A DNA stretch of 16,318 bases, taken from JAQVWU01 sp964628455 (lineage in GTDB: Bacteria > Bacillota > Clostridia > Oscillospirales > CAG-272). Of this stretch, positions 14,512-16,318 are shown in pieces (the stretch's first letter is position 1; the number at the start of each line of letters is the position of its first letter). The translations under genes and the position numbers were made by a program. The stretch covers positions 1 to 16,318 of the forward strand of contig CAZVPD010000087.1 of the NCBI GenBank assembly GCA_964628455.1. The letters are read 5' to 3'. Under the pieces are notes generated by a model. That model made no database searches, was not told the origin of the DNA, and was given only the letters and a program-made list of their open reading frames with translations.

Positions 14512-15393
14512 GGCTTTTATGTCGATGCCGATCGCAGCCTTAAGTTCGTTAAGATCATTGAATTTGATTTCGGGACGCCGGAATTCAAGGAAACGAATCT
14601 CGGCATATTCATTGTAAAAATCGCCCGGATAATTTAAAATATGCGTCTCACATAACGGCATTCCGCATTTACCCAGCGTCGGTTTTATACCGACATTGGT
14701 AACGCCCCGCTTTATTTCACCGCGTATCAAGACATCGGTGATATAAACCCCGTAGGCGGGTATGATCCTACCCGCCGAAAACCCGATGTTGATGGTAGGA
14801 AACCCGATGGTGCGTCCGATTTTATTCCCCTCGATGACAGGACCTTTTACGGAATAAGGTCTGCCAAGCAGCATCGCGGCAGCCCTGACATCACCGGCTT
14901 CGAGCAGTCGGCGTATTCTCGTCGAACTTATGACATCACCGTCGCTTTCCACAGCGGGCAAAGCATAGGCTTCACCGCCGTGTGCGCGCATGAATGACCT
15001 TAAATCGGCAGGTGTTCCTTTACCGCCCGCTCCGAAGTTAAAATTGAAACCGCAGACAGCCGTCACGCAATGCAGCTGACCGCAAAGAATATCGCCGACA
15101 AAAGAACCGGGGGAAAGGTCGCGTATCGTTTCAAAATCTTCAAAAACGGCATAATCAAGTCCGAGGCTGCGAAACAAATCGATCCGTTCGTTGTTGTCCG
15201 TTATATATAATGCTCCGAACGGCTGCTGCCGGAAAGTCCAGACAACAGAAGCATATCCGTCTTTTGCCGCCAGGTCACGTGTATGCTTTAAAACATCCGC
15301 ATGACCGCGGTGTATCCCGTCAAACATACCGAGCGCCACCACTGTGCCGCTTATCAGTTCCGGGCTTTTTTTCTGTAATGCAATCATTTCCAT
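14497..15393 (-). CDS. ribF: Bifunctional riboflavin kinase / FAD synthetase
   Basis: 298 residues, normal for RibF, which makes FMN from riboflavin and then FAD. The N-terminal adenylyltransferase half has GMFDGIHRGH with H-x-G-H at 28-31, GFNFNFGAGGKG near 115-126 and ISSTRIR at 155-161. The C-terminal kinase half has GRTIGFPTIN (193-202), VTNVGIKPTL (231-240) and the ETH segment with the likely catalytic Glu249. The ATG at 15393 lies 1 nt after the TAA of the GH78 gene and has no Shine-Dalgarno site; Met3 is an alternative. Usual neighbours of ribF (truB, rpsO, rbfA) are absent. The flavin product could serve the FAD oxidoreductase at 6988-8145, but an essential housekeeping role is enough to explain the gene. 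Confidence 0.95.
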   Translation of the reverse strand: MEMIALQKKSPELISGTVVALGMFDGIHRGHADVLKHTRDLAAKDGYASVVWTFRQQPFGALYITDNNERIDLFRSLGLDYAVFEDFETIRDLSPGSFVGDILCGQLHCVTAVCGFNFNFGAGGKGTPADLRSFMRAHGGEAYALPAVESDGDVISSTRIRRLLEAGDVRAAAMLLGRPYSVKGPVIEGNKIGRTIGFPTINIGFSAGRIIPAYGVYITDVLIRGEIKRGVTNVGIKPTLGKCGMPLCETHILNYPGDFYNEYAEIRFLEFRRPEIKFNDLNELKAAIGIDIKAAFDY

Positions 15394-15394
15394 T

Positions 15395-16318
15395 TTATTT
15401 TATTAGTTTTCTTGAATAGGATCCGGCAACTGCGCGGAAGCGATAGACACCGCTGCCCAACACACTGCGGAGATATTTCCCCCGCTGTTCAAAACCGGAT
15501 GTATCGAGTTCTCTTTCGCCGTCAAAAAGCACATATTCACCGTCCGGAACGGGAAGCCATACTTCGGCGGACGTATTGGGCGGTATCGTGAGGTTCATCT
15601 CGGTTCCGCAGGACAGACAGGTTGTTTTAACTTCTATTTTACCCGAAGCGGTTAAAAGACTGCATTCCGTCCAGGATATAGCTTTGGGAAGCTCCGGTTT
15701 CACTTTGAAGCTTCGGAAAGCCGGTTTTATCGGTTCCACACCTCCGTACCGCTTATAAAAAGATGCGTCAATGCCCGCGAAAAAGCCGTGATTATGCGAA
15801 TGCATGGAACCGCTGTGAGCCCACTGCTCCCATAGCGAAGTCGCTCCGTTGGCAATCTGCCAGACAAAACCCGGATATGCCGGCTGTGTGATCAATTCCA
15901 GCGCTTTATCGTAATGACCGCCTTCGGATAAAACATCAAGCAGTACCATGGTTCCGTATATTCCCGTATCCATATAATTTTTTTGTCCGACGATCTCCAT
16001 CAGTCTGCCATATATTTTTTTGCCTGTTTTTTCATCAGCCATTTTAAAATAAAGGGGCATAAGCTGTTCTGTCATCTCACCCGACAATACCGTTCCGTCT
16101 TCTTTTATACAGCGTTCCGAAAATGCCGATTTGATCTGTAATGCCATCCGGTTAAATCGGGCGGCGTCTTCATCCGACCCCATAATACCTGCCAGATACT
16201 CCATCTTCACGGCCATCGAGAAAAAAAGGCACGTATTGACTGCGGTCACGCTGCCGAAAAAGCTGTCCCAGGTATTGTTGTTCGGATGGCACCAGTCGCC
16301 GAATCCCTTTTCCCAAAG
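15395..16318 (-). CDS. GH78-type alpha-L-rhamnosidase, C-terminal part (5' end beyond window)
   Basis: 308 codons are readable leftwards from the window edge. The frame is open through 16318, so the GTG at 16249 is internal and the true start is outside. The edge segment GFGDWCHP followed by TWDSFFGS matches the (alpha/alpha)6 barrel of GH78, where GDW precedes the active-site helices. Later ATSLWEQW supplies a candidate catalytic base Glu, and MHSHNHGFFAGIDASFYKR is the usual His-rich loop. A C-terminal beta-sandwich (FRSFKVKPELP ... NLTIPPNTSAEVWLP ... YRFRAV) ends at TAA 15395-15397. The catalytic acid region and any signal peptide lie outside. It should remove terminal L-rhamnose from pectin fragments or glycosides; unsaturated-rhamnose relatives share the fold. 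It feeds directly into ribF, 1 nt downstream. Confidence 0.82.
   Translation of the reverse strand, partial: LWEKGFGDWCHPNNNTWDSFFGSVTAVNTCLFFSMAVKMEYLAGIMGSDEDAARFNRMALQIKSAFSERCIKEDGTVLSGEMTEQLMPLYFKMADEKTGKKIYGRLMEIVGQKNYMDTGIYGTMVLLDVLSEGGHYDKALELITQPAYPGFVWQIANGATSLWEQWAHSGSMHSHNHGFFAGIDASFYKRYGGVEPIKPAFRSFKVKPELPKAISWTECSLLTASGKIEVKTTCLSCGTEMNLTIPPNTSAEVWLPVPDGEYVLFDGERELDTSGFEQRGKYLRSVLGSGVYRFRAVAGSYSRKLIK

Noticed and set aside
1..16318. CRISPR arrays, tRNA or rRNA genes, transposases, toxin-antitoxin or phage-defence genes
   Set aside because: No spaced direct repeats, no cloverleaf sequences and no matching protein motifs were seen in reading both strands.

Overview
The window looks like accessory carbohydrate-metabolism DNA from an uncultured low-to-mid-GC Bacillota, most likely a Clostridia member. 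The basis is family-level only: two lipoprotein-type ABC sugar-binding proteins with Clostridia-style signal peptides, good Shine-Dalgarno sites (AGGAGG, GGAGG), TTGACA/TATAAT-type promoters with 17-nt spacers, and Clostridia-like RecG and RibF. A run of 10 Ns inside a gene points to a scaffolded draft or metagenome assembly. I see no rRNA, tRNA, CRISPR array, transposase or phage gene.

Layout. 1-4913 is a mirror-image divergent locus. A solute-binding lipoprotein and a URO-D family protein run leftwards, and a second URO-D family protein plus a second, paralogous solute-binding lipoprotein run rightwards. The 302-bp centre (2010-2311) carries two good sigma-A promoters whose -10 boxes overlap. 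5029-6769 is a leftward pair: an SGNH/GDSL esterase-like protein followed by a metallo-beta-lactamase-fold hydrolase. It faces away from a rightward pair (6988-9685) of an FAD-dependent oxidoreductase and a Cys-type sulfatase, neither with an export signal. 9731-10730 is a leftward two-gene unit: a small one-helix membrane protein and an endonuclease/exonuclease/phosphatase-fold protein, with a clear promoter. 10884-16318 is a second mirror image, convergent this time. A GH51 arabinofuranosidase runs into recG, and a GH78-type rhamnosidase (cut by the window end) runs into ribF. recG and ribF end 1 nt apart, with a hairpin spanning both stops.

How the genes may work together. Binding proteins for oligosaccharide uptake, GH51 and GH78 exo-glycosidases without visible signal peptides (the GH78 N-terminus is not seen), an esterase-like SGNH protein and a sulfatase fit intracellular trimming of imported decorated plant or algal polysaccharide fragments (arabinose/rhamnose-containing, possibly acetylated or sulfated). 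That is inference; no transporter permease or regulator lies in the window. recG and ribF are housekeeping genes that appear to be translated from mRNAs begun at the glycosidase genes.

I did not find a clearly new defence or mobile system. The most notable points are the two mirror-symmetric gene arrangements, the overlapping divergent promoters, the Shine-Dalgarno-less glycosidase/housekeeping junctions, and a misjudged assembly gap that removes the GH51 acid/base residue.
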